A DNA stretch of 64,000 bases, from contig NZ_MXQF01000001.1 in NCBI RefSeq assembly GCF_002165575.1, positions 248,001 through 312,000 on the forward strand, in the 5' to 3' direction. Of this stretch, positions 8,990-17,811 are shown in pieces. The translations under genes and the position numbers were made by a program. Each line of letters begins with the position of its first letter. Position 1 is the stretch's first letter. This DNA is from Pseudoalteromonas sp. A601. GTDB taxonomy: Bacteria > Pseudomonadota > Gammaproteobacteria > Enterobacterales > Alteromonadaceae. The notes below the pieces were generated by a model that did no database searches, was not told where the DNA came from, and saw only the letters and a program-made list of their open reading frames with translations.

Positions 8990-10323
8990 TATGCTTGTCC
9001 TAATAATTGGGCAAGCCCTTGCAAGCCATCATCATAACTAATCACATCTTTCATACCTTGCTGCAAAAATGCGTTTACTCTTGGCATCATATTTATAGCC
9101 TGATCAAGCATTTGATCAGTGCCCTTTTGGTAGGCACCTAAGGTGATCATGTCTTTATTTTGTTGATACATGGAATACACTTGTTTTAATACTCTCGCTT
9201 GCTGCATATGGGGCTCTGAAACAACTTGCGGCATAACCCGCGAGATAGACTTTTCAATATCAATTGCAGGATAATGACCGCTATCGGCTAAATCTCTTGA
9301 TAACACAATGTGACCATCTAAAATCGCGCGAGCAGCATCGGCTATTGGGTCTTGCATGTCATCCCCTTCGCTTAGCACAGTAAAAAATGCCGTTATTGAG
9401 CCCTGCCCTTCACCACCATTCCCAGCGCGCTCCACCAGCGCGGGCAGTTTAGCAAACACTGAAGGCGGGTAACCTTTGGTTGCAGGCGGCTCACCAACAG
9501 CTAACGCTATTTCACGCTGTGCCATGGCATAACGCGTCACTGAATCCAGCAGCAATAGAACATTTAAACCTTGATCGCGAAAATACTCTGCAATAGTCAC
9601 TGCACTTTCGCACCCTTTAAGGCGCATAAGCGGTGAGGCATCTGCTGGAGCTGCAACCACTACGGATCGCTTGCGCCCTTCAACGCCTAAAATCTCTTCG
9701 ATAAATTCTTTAACTTCACGGCCACGCTCGCCCACTAAACCAACGACGATAACATCGGCCTCAGAGCCTCGGGTCATCATACCCAGTAAAACAGACTTAC
9801 CCACACCAGAACCTGCAAACAAGCCCATTCGTTGGCCCTGACCTACTGTAATAACTGAGTTAATCGCGCGCACGCCAACATCCATAGGCTGACTGATTGG
9901 TCTACGAGACAGGGGATTAATAGTGTTTTGGGCAAATTTTAAATGATGCTCTGCGTTTATCGGCCCTAAACCATCCAATGGGCGCCCTAAACCATCTACA
10001 ACCCGGCCAAGTAAACACATACCAACCGGCAAGCCAGTTTCATTTACTTGCGGTATAACCCGTGCACCTGGCAACACACCTGATATATGATCATTGGGCA
10101 TTAAGTAGAGGGTTTGGTCGTTAAAACCAACTATTTCAGCATCAACAAAGCCATGCATGGTTTCGATTTTACATTGGCTGCCTACAGGGGCTCTAAGCCC
10201 CTTAGCTTCCAAAGTAAGGCCTACAACGCGTGTAAGAATGCCCGCGACAGCCGGTGCTGGGCTGTGAATATGTTTTTGGTAGTCTTGTAAGCGTTCGCTT
10301 AATGGCCGAAGTTGAGAACTCAT
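8989..10323 (-). CDS. fliI: Flagellum-specific ATPase FliI
   Basis: FliI is the hexameric ATPase that energizes loading of flagellar export substrates and is related to the F1 ATPase beta subunit. The 444-residue protein has Walker A AGSGVGKS at 170-177, a Walker B segment [20 protein letters not shown], and the family motif [15 protein letters not shown]. The N-terminal FliH-binding helix (RLQDYQKHI) is present. fliH lies 18 nt upstream and fliJ overlaps by one base. Confidence 0.98.
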   Translation of the reverse strand: MSSQLRPLSERLQDYQKHIHSPAPAVAGILTRVVGLTLEAKGLRAPVGSQCKIETMHGFVDAEIVGFNDQTLYLMPNDHISGVLPGARVIPQVNETGLPVGMCLLGRVVDGLGRPLDGLGPINAEHHLKFAQNTINPLSRRPISQPMDVGVRAINSVITVGQGQRMGLFAGSGVGKSVLLGMMTRGSEADVIVVGLVGERGREVKEFIEEILGVEGRKRSVVVAAPADASPLMRLKGCESAVTIAEYFRDQGLNVLLLLDSVTRYAMAQREIALAVGEPPATKGYPPSVFAKLPALVERAGNGGEGQGSITAFFTVLSEGDDMQDPIADAARAILDGHIVLSRDLADSGHYPAIDIEKSISRVMPQVVSEPHMQQARVLKQVYSMYQQNKDMITLGAYQKGTDQMLDQAINMMPRVNAFLQQGMKDVISYDDGLQGLAQLLGQA

Positions 10324-10341
10324 TGCAAACCAATTATTGAG

Positions 10342-11157
10342 TTAGATACCACTACTATGCAAAAAACTATCCAACGTTTCTTTGACGCGTGTTTTCATCG
10401 TCATATCAATGGATGATTGAGGGGTTTTAACTTGGCAACCACCACGCTCTAAGGTTGGCTCTGGCACAAGTTGCCAATTACTTTGCGATAGCGCTTGTTC
10501 ACCATAACTGCTTTTAACTAATTCGATATCGTCAGGATTTAGGTGAATACGCACACTTTGTTGTTGCTCTCCGAGCGCATCAATAGCGTGTTTTAAGCTA
10601 TGTAAGAGCACATTCGGCGAGGTTTTAACTTCTTGATAAATTAATGCTTCAGCCAGCATCACCGCCAGTTGAATTAATTGCTTTTCCGCATCTTCGTCAA
10701 CTTTATCAAGGGGGGCTGTTAAGCTATCAAGCAGTGTTTTTAAGCCCGTTAACTGCTCTTCAATTAATGGCTTAACCTCTTCATGGCCTTGAGTTTTACC
10801 CAGTTCAACACCTTCTTTGTAGCCTGCTTCTTTGCCTTCTGATACACCTTTTTCAAAGCCATCAATATAACCTTGTTCATGGCCTTGCTTTAAACCTTCT
10901 TCATACGCATCTTGGCGAATACGCTCCAGTTCAGCCATCGTTAAATTAGGTAACTCTTCTTCTGCTTCAGGCTCTTCAATCGGTTCTTTAACTTCTTTTT
11001 TGTAAAGCTCTGCGAGTGGCGTACCAAATGCCGTTGAACGACCATCGTATTTGCGTGTATCTTGAGTTACATCTGGGATAGGCCAGTTTTCTAATAACTC
11101 ATCAACCGCCTCATTTGCATGCAATGGCCGACCTTGAGTTGAGCGAGATTTATTCAT
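10342..11157 (-). CDS. fliH: Flagellar export ATPase regulator FliH
   Basis: FliH is the peripheral stalk that binds FliI and tethers it to FliN at the C-ring. The 271-residue protein has the characteristic glycine-repeat helix at about residues 92-128, a run of GxxxG steps such as GLKQGHEQGYIDGFEKGVSE, then a coiled coil and a C-terminal domain resembling the F1 delta subunit. It begins 3 nt after the fliG stop in the canonical G-H-I-J order. Confidence 0.96.
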   Translation of the reverse strand: MNKSRSTQGRPLHANEAVDELLENWPIPDVTQDTRKYDGRSTAFGTPLAELYKKEVKEPIEEPEAEEELPNLTMAELERIRQDAYEEGLKQGHEQGYIDGFEKGVSEGKEAGYKEGVELGKTQGHEEVKPLIEEQLTGLKTLLDSLTAPLDKVDEDAEKQLIQLAVMLAEALIYQEVKTSPNVLLHSLKHAIDALGEQQQSVRIHLNPDDIELVKSSYGEQALSQSNWQLVPEPTLERGGCQVKTPQSSIDMTMKTRVKETLDSFLHSSGI

Positions 11158-11160
11158 GGT

Positions 11161-12207
11161 TTACAAGAACTCCTCGCCACCGCCGCCACCAAGCATAATT
11201 TCACCTGAATCAGCTAAACGGCGAGCTGTTGATAGTATTTCTTTTTGTGCAGCTTCTACTTCACTAATCCGCACCGGTGCCATCGCCTCCAAGTCATCCG
11301 CAAGCATGTCGGCAGCACGTTTTGACATATTACCCAATATTTTATCTTTTAATGCTTCGTCCGTACCTTTAATCGCTTTCATCAGTACATCTTGTTGTAC
11401 TTCACGTAAGATAGCTTGTATGCCTCTATCTTCGACATCCATTAAGTTTTCAAATACAAACATTAAATCTTGAATTTGTTGTGACATTTCTTCGTCATGC
11501 TCACGGATAGAGTCCATGAGTTGACCTTCAACATTGGTATCTAGGTAGTTCATTATATCAGCAGCAGCTTTCAGGCCGCCCATTTTCGCAGCTTGTGCAC
11601 CCGCTTGACCTGCAAATTGTTTTTCCATGATCTCGTTAAGTTCTTGCAGTGCTGCAGGTTGAACTTCTTCAAGGTTAGCAATACGCATGGTTAAATCTAA
11701 GCGCACTTTTTCTGGGAATTGCGCTAAGATTTCAGCAGATTGCTCTGGTTCCAAATATGACAGAACAATGGTTTGAATTTGCGGATGCTCGTTACGAATA
11801 ATATTGGCTACTTGTTTTGAGTCCATCCACTTTAATGAATCCAAGCCTTTCGCGCCTGATCCCATAACTATTTGATCAATTAAGCTGGCGGCTTTGTCTT
11901 CACCTAATGCAGCAGTAAGTGCTTTTTTTATAAAGTCTTCAGATTGGAAGCCAATAGTACTAAAGCTTTGTATTTGCTCAATAAATAAATTATGTACAGC
12001 ACTTATTTTAGCCTGCGACAAATCATCTATTGCCGCCATTGCCATACCTACTTTTTGCACTTGCTTCGGCTCTAAGTGCTTAAGTATTTGCGCTGCATCT
12101 TCTTCCGATAAGCTCAACAGTAAGATTGCCGCTTTGTCTACACCATCTAGTTTATCAACATCAAATGCAGCGGGTAGTTGTTTTTGTTCTAAATCTTGAT
12201 CAGTCAT
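11161..12207 (-). CDS. fliG: Flagellar motor switch protein FliG
   Basis: FliG is the rotor protein contacted by the stator; its C-terminal charged helix transmits torque. The 348-residue product shows the N-terminal FliF-binding domain (GVDKAAILLLSLSEEDAAQI), the middle-domain EHPQ motif (RNEHPQIQTIVLSYL) and the C-terminal torque helix with alternating charges (KDKILGNMSKRAADMLADDL). Its ATG overlaps the end of fliF by 8 nt. Confidence 0.98.
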   Translation of the reverse strand: MTDQDLEQKQLPAAFDVDKLDGVDKAAILLLSLSEEDAAQILKHLEPKQVQKVGMAMAAIDDLSQAKISAVHNLFIEQIQSFSTIGFQSEDFIKKALTAALGEDKAASLIDQIVMGSGAKGLDSLKWMDSKQVANIIRNEHPQIQTIVLSYLEPEQSAEILAQFPEKVRLDLTMRIANLEEVQPAALQELNEIMEKQFAGQAGAQAAKMGGLKAAADIMNYLDTNVEGQLMDSIREHDEEMSQQIQDLMFVFENLMDVEDRGIQAILREVQQDVLMKAIKGTDEALKDKILGNMSKRAADMLADDLEAMAPVRISEVEAAQKEILSTARRLADSGEIMLGGGGGEEFL

Positions 12208-13915
12208 CTTCGCTTAACCACGCTTTCACAACCTGTGAGGATAGTTCTGGTTCATTTGCTACAAGGGCACGAACAGCTTTAAGTAAGTCTTCGTCGCCAT
12301 GTAAGTCTGGTAATTGCAGTGTACCATCACTTGAGAAGCCAACCGAAGCAGAATCAAAATCTTTATTTAGCATATCTAGCGTGTTATCGCCAATATCAAC
12401 ACCTGAGCTTAGTGCATCATCATCATATTCTTCAAGTGTGTCGTCAGGGTAAATTAAACGTTTCAGCATAGGTTTAACCACAGCCATAATCAATACGATA
12501 ATAACTAATGCGCCGAGTACTAAACGAACAACCTTCATGAACCAGCTTTGCTCCCAAAGTGGTACTTCTTCTAACACGTCTAATTGCTCACGAACAAAAG
12601 GAACCGTAACGACTTCTAATGCATCACCACGCTGTAAATCAAAGCCAACCCCACCTTGTAATAAACGACGGATATTTGACAGTGCTTCAACTGAGCGCGG
12701 TACCATAGTGGTTTCACCGTTTTCACCCACAGTGGGCAAGTAATCCACCGCAACTGACACACTGATACGGCGAATAACACCTGTTTGCTGACGCTTATGT
12801 GAAATTGTAGTATCTAGCTCATAGTTACGGGTCGCTTCTTTATGACTTCTGCTCGGAGATGTACCTGTACCCGCTCCTCCTTGCCCCGCAATTTCAGGGA
12901 TATCCGAATTGACTGGTGGTTGGTTTGTCAATGCACCTGGGATACCTACCGCAAGTCCACCAATGTTATTTTCTTCAAAGGTTGTTTCGCTACGTACTGC
13001 AGGTAAATCTGGGTTATAACGCTTTTGTGTTTCTTCAACTGCACTAAAGTCCATGCTTAAATCAACTTGCGCAGTATAATTGCCCATACCAACTACTGGC
13101 ATTAAGATGCTGTCAATTTTTTGTAGATACTCTTGCTCACGTTTACGTTCAATATCGTATTCTTTACGCGAACGTGCCGCTAATGAGCTTTGCGAACCTG
13201 AATTAAGTAAACGGCCATTTTGGTCAGTCACTGTGACTCGTGCTGGTGATAGGCCCTGCACCGCGGAGGCAATAATATCAACAATTGAGTCAACTTCTTC
13301 ACTATCAAGCATTCTGCCGCGCTTGAGTGTTAAAACCACTGTAGCAGAAGGTTCTTTTTCACGACGAGCAAACACATTTTCTTTTGGAATGGCGAGTAAT
13401 ACCTTAGCACGGGTGACGTTTTTTAATTCTTCAATAGTACGCGCTAACTGCTGTTCACGACCATGCTTTAAGCGCTCACGCTCTAAGCGTTGACTCACAC
13501 CAAAACCCATGTCTTGCATTATAATGTCAGTGCCAGAACTCGGCGCTTGATCTAACCCTTCACGGGTCATAAGCAGTTTAATATTCTGATATTCACCCTC
13601 TGCAACTGAAATGACATTGCCATCCAGCTCATATTCAATCTTTTGCGCATCTAAAAAATCCAGGGTTTGAATTAACTCTTCTGTCGGCATTTTACCCAGC
13701 GGACGCATATCTGGCTGACGAGCCCAAATAATCACAAAAATTGCGATAGCTAAGCAAATAGCAAGGGCGATGATCAAAGTAACTTGGCGCAGTACATCAA
13801 CACCATTTAATGCACTTAAGTAGCCTGACTTTTGCTCTTGTTGATCATCGTTATCGCTTTGGTCGATACCGCCACCTGCTAATGCAAGGTCTGTTGATTG
13901 ATTAGATTGCGCCAC
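12200..13915 (-). CDS. fliF: Flagellar MS-ring protein FliF
   Basis: FliF forms the MS ring in the inner membrane on which the rotor is built. The 571-residue protein has a first membrane helix (about 44-64), the ring-building motifs (REGLDQAPSSGTDIIMQDMG), a long periplasmic part, a second helix near residue 465-485 and a C-terminal cytoplasmic tail that binds FliG. The start is GTG (complement of 13913-13915) with GGAGAATTATT immediately upstream. It follows fliE by 20 nt. Confidence 0.98.
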   Translation of the reverse strand: MAQSNQSTDLALAGGGIDQSDNDDQQEQKSGYLSALNGVDVLRQVTLIIALAICLAIAIFVIIWARQPDMRPLGKMPTEELIQTLDFLDAQKIEYELDGNVISVAEGEYQNIKLLMTREGLDQAPSSGTDIIMQDMGFGVSQRLERERLKHGREQQLARTIEELKNVTRAKVLLAIPKENVFARREKEPSATVVLTLKRGRMLDSEEVDSIVDIIASAVQGLSPARVTVTDQNGRLLNSGSQSSLAARSRKEYDIERKREQEYLQKIDSILMPVVGMGNYTAQVDLSMDFSAVEETQKRYNPDLPAVRSETTFEENNIGGLAVGIPGALTNQPPVNSDIPEIAGQGGAGTGTSPSRSHKEATRNYELDTTISHKRQQTGVIRRISVSVAVDYLPTVGENGETTMVPRSVEALSNIRRLLQGGVGFDLQRGDALEVVTVPFVREQLDVLEEVPLWEQSWFMKVVRLVLGALVIIVLIMAVVKPMLKRLIYPDDTLEEYDDDALSSGVDIGDNTLDMLNKDFDSASVGFSSDGTLQLPDLHGDEDLLKAVRALVANEPELSSQVVKAWLSEDD

Positions 13916-13935
13916 AATAATTCTCCACTACCTAA

Positions 13936-14268
13936 TTAAACAGGCATGTTCATGATTTCTTTGTAAGACTCAACAAGCTTATTACGAACTTGCACTGTCG
14001 CCTCAAAAGCAACCGATGACTTTTGTGATGCAATCATCACTTCAGCAAGCGATACATTCCGGTCGCCCATTTCAAGCGCGGTTACTTTTTGTTTTGCTTC
14101 TTGCTGATGATTATTAACTGTATCGAGAGCGTTAGTTAATAAGTCACCAAATTGTGCAGACGAAGTGGGTTGAGCTTGCGTTGGAATTACATTGCTGGTG
14201 TTACTACGGCCTGCTTCTAGAGCCATAGACTGCATTTCTTGGAATAACGCGCTATTTTGAATTTTCAT
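13936..14268 (-). CDS. fliE: Flagellar hook-basal body junction protein FliE
   Basis: FliE joins the MS ring to the rod and is among the first proteins exported. The 110-residue product has the conserved C-terminal half NVSLAEVMIASQKSSVAFEA followed by a VRNKLVESYKEIMNM tail typical of FliE. It is the first gene of the long fliEFGHIJ(KLMNOPQR-flhB) block and has a good sigma-54 promoter 40 nt upstream. Confidence 0.97.
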   Translation of the reverse strand: MKIQNSALFQEMQSMALEAGRSNTSNVIPTQAQPTSSAQFGDLLTNALDTVNNHQQEAKQKVTALEMGDRNVSLAEVMIASQKSSVAFEATVQVRNKLVESYKEIMNMPV

Positions 14269-14307
14269 AATTATCTCTGACGTTGCACTTTACTAATAAC
14301 TTAATAA

Positions 14308-14322
14308 GCACAAAACGTGCCA
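14308..14322 (-). promoter_or_regulatory. Sigma-54 promoter of the fliE operon
   Basis: The minus strand reads TGGCAC-GTTTT-GTGC: a perfect -24 half and a -12 GC at the required 10-nt distance. The predicted start near 14296 leaves a short leader to the fliE ATG at 14268. This fits FlrC-dependent class III control in Vibrio-type hierarchies. Confidence 0.88.
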
Positions 14323-14386
14323 TAAAACAAAATAATAAAATTCAATAAGTTAGCGTTTATTTTCAATGTCAGAGTTTTGACATAGC

Positions 14387-14409
14387 AACGCCCAGCAGTG
14401 CTGAGCGTT
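14387..14409 (-). terminator. Hairpin after flrC, probable terminator
   Basis: The stem AACGCCCAGC / GCTGAGCGTT, with one C-A mismatch and the loop AGT, lies between the flrC stop and the fliE promoter. It lacks a clear T-run, so it may be a weak terminator or need a helper factor. Confidence 0.5.
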
Positions 14410-14435
14410 ACTATATAATGGAGCCCATTGAGGGG

Positions 14436-15857
14436 TTAGGCTGGTAATGCAATTCCTAAGTCGCGCATTTGTGCTAATTTATAACGTAGTGTTCGAGGGC
14501 TTATGCCAAGAGTTTCGGCTACGTCTTTACGCTTACCTTGGCAACGGGTAAGGGTTTCCAAAATAATACGATGCTCTTTGTCTTTGAGTTCATCTTTATA
14601 AGTACCAGAGTCTAAGCTTGGTAACTCCCCCACAGGCTCTACCGACTCAGTTTTTGCAGCAATCGCTGGTGCAACGGCATCATAGTAAGCCTCATTCGTT
14701 GTAGCTGGTTTACCAACAAACGGAGTGACAGTTAAATTCTCAATGAAAATAGCACTCTCATCGATGACTTCACCTTGGCGTAAGATCAACGCCCGTTGAA
14801 TCACATTATCGAGCTCACGCACATTGCCCGGCCATGCATGAGAGAGTAATTTTTGTTGTGCTTTTTCGCTAAGCTGCGCGAGTGATTCTTTACTTTTAGT
14901 TAAATGACGTTCAATTAAATGCTTTGCTAACACTATAATGTCACCAGGACGCTCACATAATGGTCGCCACATTAACGGAAATACATTGAGTCTGTAATAT
15001 AAATCTTCTCTAAACTTATGCTCGCTTACAGCATCTTTTAAATCTCTATTACTAGTTGCAAGTACTCGCACATCAAGCTTAATTGTTTTACGCCCACCTA
15101 AACGTTCTACTTCACGCTCTTGCAATACACGTAGCAGCTTTGCTTGAAGACTTAAGTCCATCTCGGTGATTTCATCTAATAGTATGGTACCACCTTGGGC
15201 TTGTTCAAACTTACCAGGGCAAGCCTGAATAGCCCCTGTAAATGCGCCTTTTTCATAACCAAATAAAGTAGCTTCGAGCATATTTTCAGGTATGGCAGCA
15301 CAATTGATTGCCACAAATGGTTCATTTGAACGCTCTGATTTATCATGAATATAACGAGCCAATACCTCTTTACCTGAACCACTTGGGCCTAACACCATGA
15401 CACTGGCATCAGATTTTGCCACTTTACTGGCAAGCTCTAATAATTGAATACTTGATGGGTCCGCAACAATGGGACCGTCAGTTTCTTTTTCTGGCTCTGG
15501 CAAATAGCGACTGACCATATTTAATAGCACTTCAGGCGCAAATGGTTTTGCCATATAATCAATGGCCCCCAAGCGCATGGCTTCAACTGCATCATCGATA
15601 GTGGCGTATGCTGTCATCATGAGTACAGGTAAATCTGGGTAGTTTAAATTAATGCTGCGCAATAAATCGAGCCCGCTCATTGCGCCCATTTGTACGTCAC
15701 TCACCACTAAAGAAAAACTGTCTTTTTTTAGCAGTAACATAGCTTGCTCTGCACTATCGGCCGCAACACAGGCAATACCCGACATTTCTAAAGTATCGAT
15801 TAATGCTTCACGAAGACCTGCGTCATCCTCAACAACTAAAATAGTGTTATTACTCAT
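14436..15857 (-). CDS. flrC: Flagellar sigma-54-dependent response regulator FlrC (FleR)
   Basis: FlrC is the NtrC-type activator that, when phosphorylated by FlrB, switches on sigma-54-dependent basal body, hook and flagellin genes. Domains in order: receiver with phospho-acceptor D54 (VVSDVQM), AAA+ with Walker A GPSGSGKE near residue 160 and the sigma-54 contact loop GAFTGA, then a C-terminal Fis-type helix-turn-helix (RCQGKRKDVAETLGISPRTL). 473 residues is normal. Its ATG overlaps the flrB stop by 4 nt. The sigma-54-type sites found before fliE, flgB, flgF and flgJ are the obvious targets. Confidence 0.97.
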   Translation of the reverse strand: MSNNTILVVEDDAGLREALIDTLEMSGIACVAADSAEQAMLLLKKDSFSLVVSDVQMGAMSGLDLLRSINLNYPDLPVLMMTAYATIDDAVEAMRLGAIDYMAKPFAPEVLLNMVSRYLPEPEKETDGPIVADPSSIQLLELASKVAKSDASVMVLGPSGSGKEVLARYIHDKSERSNEPFVAINCAAIPENMLEATLFGYEKGAFTGAIQACPGKFEQAQGGTILLDEITEMDLSLQAKLLRVLQEREVERLGGRKTIKLDVRVLATSNRDLKDAVSEHKFREDLYYRLNVFPLMWRPLCERPGDIIVLAKHLIERHLTKSKESLAQLSEKAQQKLLSHAWPGNVRELDNVIQRALILRQGEVIDESAIFIENLTVTPFVGKPATTNEAYYDAVAPAIAAKTESVEPVGELPSLDSGTYKDELKDKEHRIILETLTRCQGKRKDVAETLGISPRTLRYKLAQMRDLGIALPA

Positions 15858-16966
15858 AATGCCTCCACCGGTTTAGAATCAGTACAAATAGGCAGTAATA
15901 TGCTAAAACATGCTCCGCCTTCAGTATTATTGGTAACTTCAACTCTGCCTTGATGAGCACTCGCTACGGAGCTAACAACAGCTAAGCCAAGGCCTGTCCC
16001 CTGACTTTTAGTAGTAAAGAAAGGTTCAAAAAGTTTTTCAGCTTGACTCATATCAACCCCAGGCCCGTTATCGCATACACTAATACGCACATGGTCGTCT
16101 AAATGGCTGTCTCGAACTGCATTTACACGCACTAAGGCACCTGAGCCAATTACTTGAATGCTGTTATGAATTAAATTTTGAATCGCACTGGCTAAGGCCG
16201 TTTTATTACCCATAATGGCAATATCAGGCTCCGGTAAATTAACCTCAAGATCACTATTATTAAGTGCAACCATGGCATCAGCACCTGCTTTTACTTCGCT
16301 AAGAAGTTGCTGCATAGACACTTGCTCGACAACTTGTTGGTCACCGCTTTTTGCAAACAGCAGCATATCGTTTACTTGTGTTTCAAGATCTTTCAAGCGC
16401 GACATGAGCTTAGTATGAAAATTACCACGAGAAGTTTCAGGTAAACGTTTAGAGCCCAAATTAGCTGCGTATAACATAGCGGCAGATAACGGTGTGCGAA
16501 CTTGATGTGCTAATGACGCCACCATTTTACCTAACGCACTCAAGCGCTGCATGTGAGCCACACGCGTTTGTAAGCGCCGTGTTTCGGTTAAATCAGTCAT
16601 TAGTATTAGCTGGCCAGGCTCTGGTGCCAATGCCGTAATATCTAACTTGATTAATCGACCATCTTTTAATGAAACTTCATGGCCATCATCTTGTTGAGGA
16701 CGAAAAGAGCGCTGGATAATACTAAACCATTTCTCGCCTTCGAGCGGTTCACCTAGCATATCAATGGCAATTTGATTAGCTTTAGCAATCATGCCTCGAC
16801 CATCTAACACAATAACGCCAGCAGGCATGGTATCAACCAAATGACTTAACCAACTCGCTTGTTGACGAAGCTCACTCAACTCCCCTACATACTCTTCTTG
16901 TTGCAGGCATGGGTTATATTGATTAGCTGTGATAAATTGTGGTTTCAACACGTTTGCAAGTGCCAT
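15854..16966 (-). CDS. flrB: Flagellar sensor histidine kinase FlrB (FleS)
   Basis: FlrB is the cytoplasmic histidine kinase that phosphorylates FlrC. No membrane segment is seen in its 370 residues, as expected for FleS/FlrB. It has a PAS-like domain (about 35-125), a HisKA helix with H154 in SLAHQVRTPLS, and a HATPase domain with N-box NLIHNSIQV and G-boxes VCDNGPGVD and GTGLGLAVV. It is the first gene of flrBC and is preceded by a sigma-54-like promoter, consistent with activation by FlrA. Confidence 0.96.
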   Translation of the reverse strand: MALANVLKPQFITANQYNPCLQQEEYVGELSELRQQASWLSHLVDTMPAGVIVLDGRGMIAKANQIAIDMLGEPLEGEKWFSIIQRSFRPQQDDGHEVSLKDGRLIKLDITALAPEPGQLILMTDLTETRRLQTRVAHMQRLSALGKMVASLAHQVRTPLSAAMLYAANLGSKRLPETSRGNFHTKLMSRLKDLETQVNDMLLFAKSGDQQVVEQVSMQQLLSEVKAGADAMVALNNSDLEVNLPEPDIAIMGNKTALASAIQNLIHNSIQVIGSGALVRVNAVRDSHLDDHVRISVCDNGPGVDMSQAEKLFEPFFTTKSQGTGLGLAVVSSVASAHQGRVEVTNNTEGGACFSILLPICTDSKPVEAL

Positions 16967-17002
16967 AGTAAACTCTCATAAAGGTTCTCTACGGTGTTAA
17001 AT

Positions 17003-17017
17003 GCACGATCTATACCA
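17003..17017 (-). promoter_or_regulatory. Sigma-54-type promoter of flrBC
   Basis: The minus strand reads TGGTAT-AGATC-GTGC, with GG and GC 10 nt apart, and the predicted start lies ~24 nt before the flrB ATG. In Vibrio and Pseudomonas flrBC/fleSR is sigma-54- and FlrA/FleQ-dependent, which supports the call. Confidence 0.7.
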
Positions 17018-17092
17018 AAATTATATTAACTAAAATTCATAAGCTTAGCTTTAAATTAACGCGACAATAAACTGACACAAGGAAAACACACT

Positions 17093-17680
17093 ATGGCTAA
17101 AGATGTACAGTGTCGTTGCCCATGGCTTGATACTTCAAAACAAGATTATGTAACCTACCACGATGAAGAATGGGGAGTGCCTTTGTATGACGACCAAAAG
17201 TTATTTGAGTTTATAACGCTCGAATCAGCCCAAGCGGGGCTTAGTTGGTACACCATATTAAAAAAGCGTGATGGCTATCGCCGCGCGTTTGCAAATTTTG
17301 ATGTTAAAACCGTAGCCTCATTTAGTGAAGCCGATATAGAGCGCTTAATGCTCGATGAGAGTATTGTGCGTAACCGGCTAAAAATCAGTGCAACAATCAA
17401 CAATGCAAAGCGTTTTTTAGAAATTCAACAAGAGTTTGGCAGTTTTAGTAATTACCAATGGCAGTTTGTCGACAACCAGCCACAAGTCAGTAATTTAAAT
17501 GAATTAAGTGACTACCCCGCCATTACTGAAGCATCAACGGCTTTCGCTAAGGATTTAAAAAAACGCGGCTTTAAGTTTTTAGGCCCAACTACAGTTTACG
17601 CGCACATGCAAGCATCCGGTATGGTAAACGATCACAGTAATGATTGTTTTAGAAAAGCTGAGATTATTGAAAAATATTAA
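17093..17680 (+). CDS. tag: DNA-3-methyladenine glycosylase I (Tag)
   Basis: Tag removes 3-methyladenine from alkylated DNA as the first step of base excision repair. The 195-residue product matches the family length and carries its hallmarks: N-terminal CPW (RCRCPWLDTSKQDYVTYHDE), EWGVP, the QAGLSWYTILKKRDGYRRAF helix, and a C-terminal zinc-ligand segment with His and Cys (NDHSNDCF). AAGGAAAACACACT precedes the ATG. It is a housekeeping gene inserted on the opposite strand between flrB and flrA and has no evident flagellar role. Confidence 0.97.
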   Translation: MAKDVQCRCPWLDTSKQDYVTYHDEEWGVPLYDDQKLFEFITLESAQAGLSWYTILKKRDGYRRAFANFDVKTVASFSEADIERLMLDESIVRNRLKISATINNAKRFLEIQQEFGSFSNYQWQFVDNQPQVSNLNELSDYPAITEASTAFAKDLKKRGFKFLGPTTVYAHMQASGMVNDHSNDCFRKAEIIEKY

Positions 17681-17691
17681 GGGCTAAGTGT

Positions 17692-17759
17692 TAGGTACTA
17701 GGTACTAGGTACTAGGTACTAGGTACTAGGTACTAGGTACTAGGTACTAGGTACTAGGT
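17692..17759. repeat. Heptanucleotide tandem repeat (TAGGTAC, 9.7 units)
   Basis: Nine perfect TAGGTAC units plus five further bases run without interruption between the convergent 3' ends of tag and flrA. Each junction contains CTAG and GTAC. Lying after both stop codons, it cannot shift a reading frame. It is probably a slippage-prone, length-variable locus. No CRISPR-like spacers are present. Confidence 0.95.
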
Positions 17760-17780
17760 GAAAGTTTAAAGGCTCGTTTT

Positions 17781-17811
17781 AACCTATCACGAATTAATCT
17801 CGTGATAGGTT
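17781..17811 (+). terminator. Hairpin terminator of tag, overlapping the end of flrA
   Basis: A perfect 12-bp stem AACCTATCACGA / TCGTGATAGGTT (loop 17793-17799) is followed on the plus strand by TATATTTTTT, which gives an intrinsic terminator for tag. The upstream arm lies beyond the flrA stop, the stop codon sits in the loop, and the other arm encodes the last residues (NLSR) of FlrA. Confidence 0.75.

Noticed and set aside
17692..17759. CRISPR array
   Set aside because: The units are 7 bp and contiguous without spacers, so this is a simple tandem repeat.
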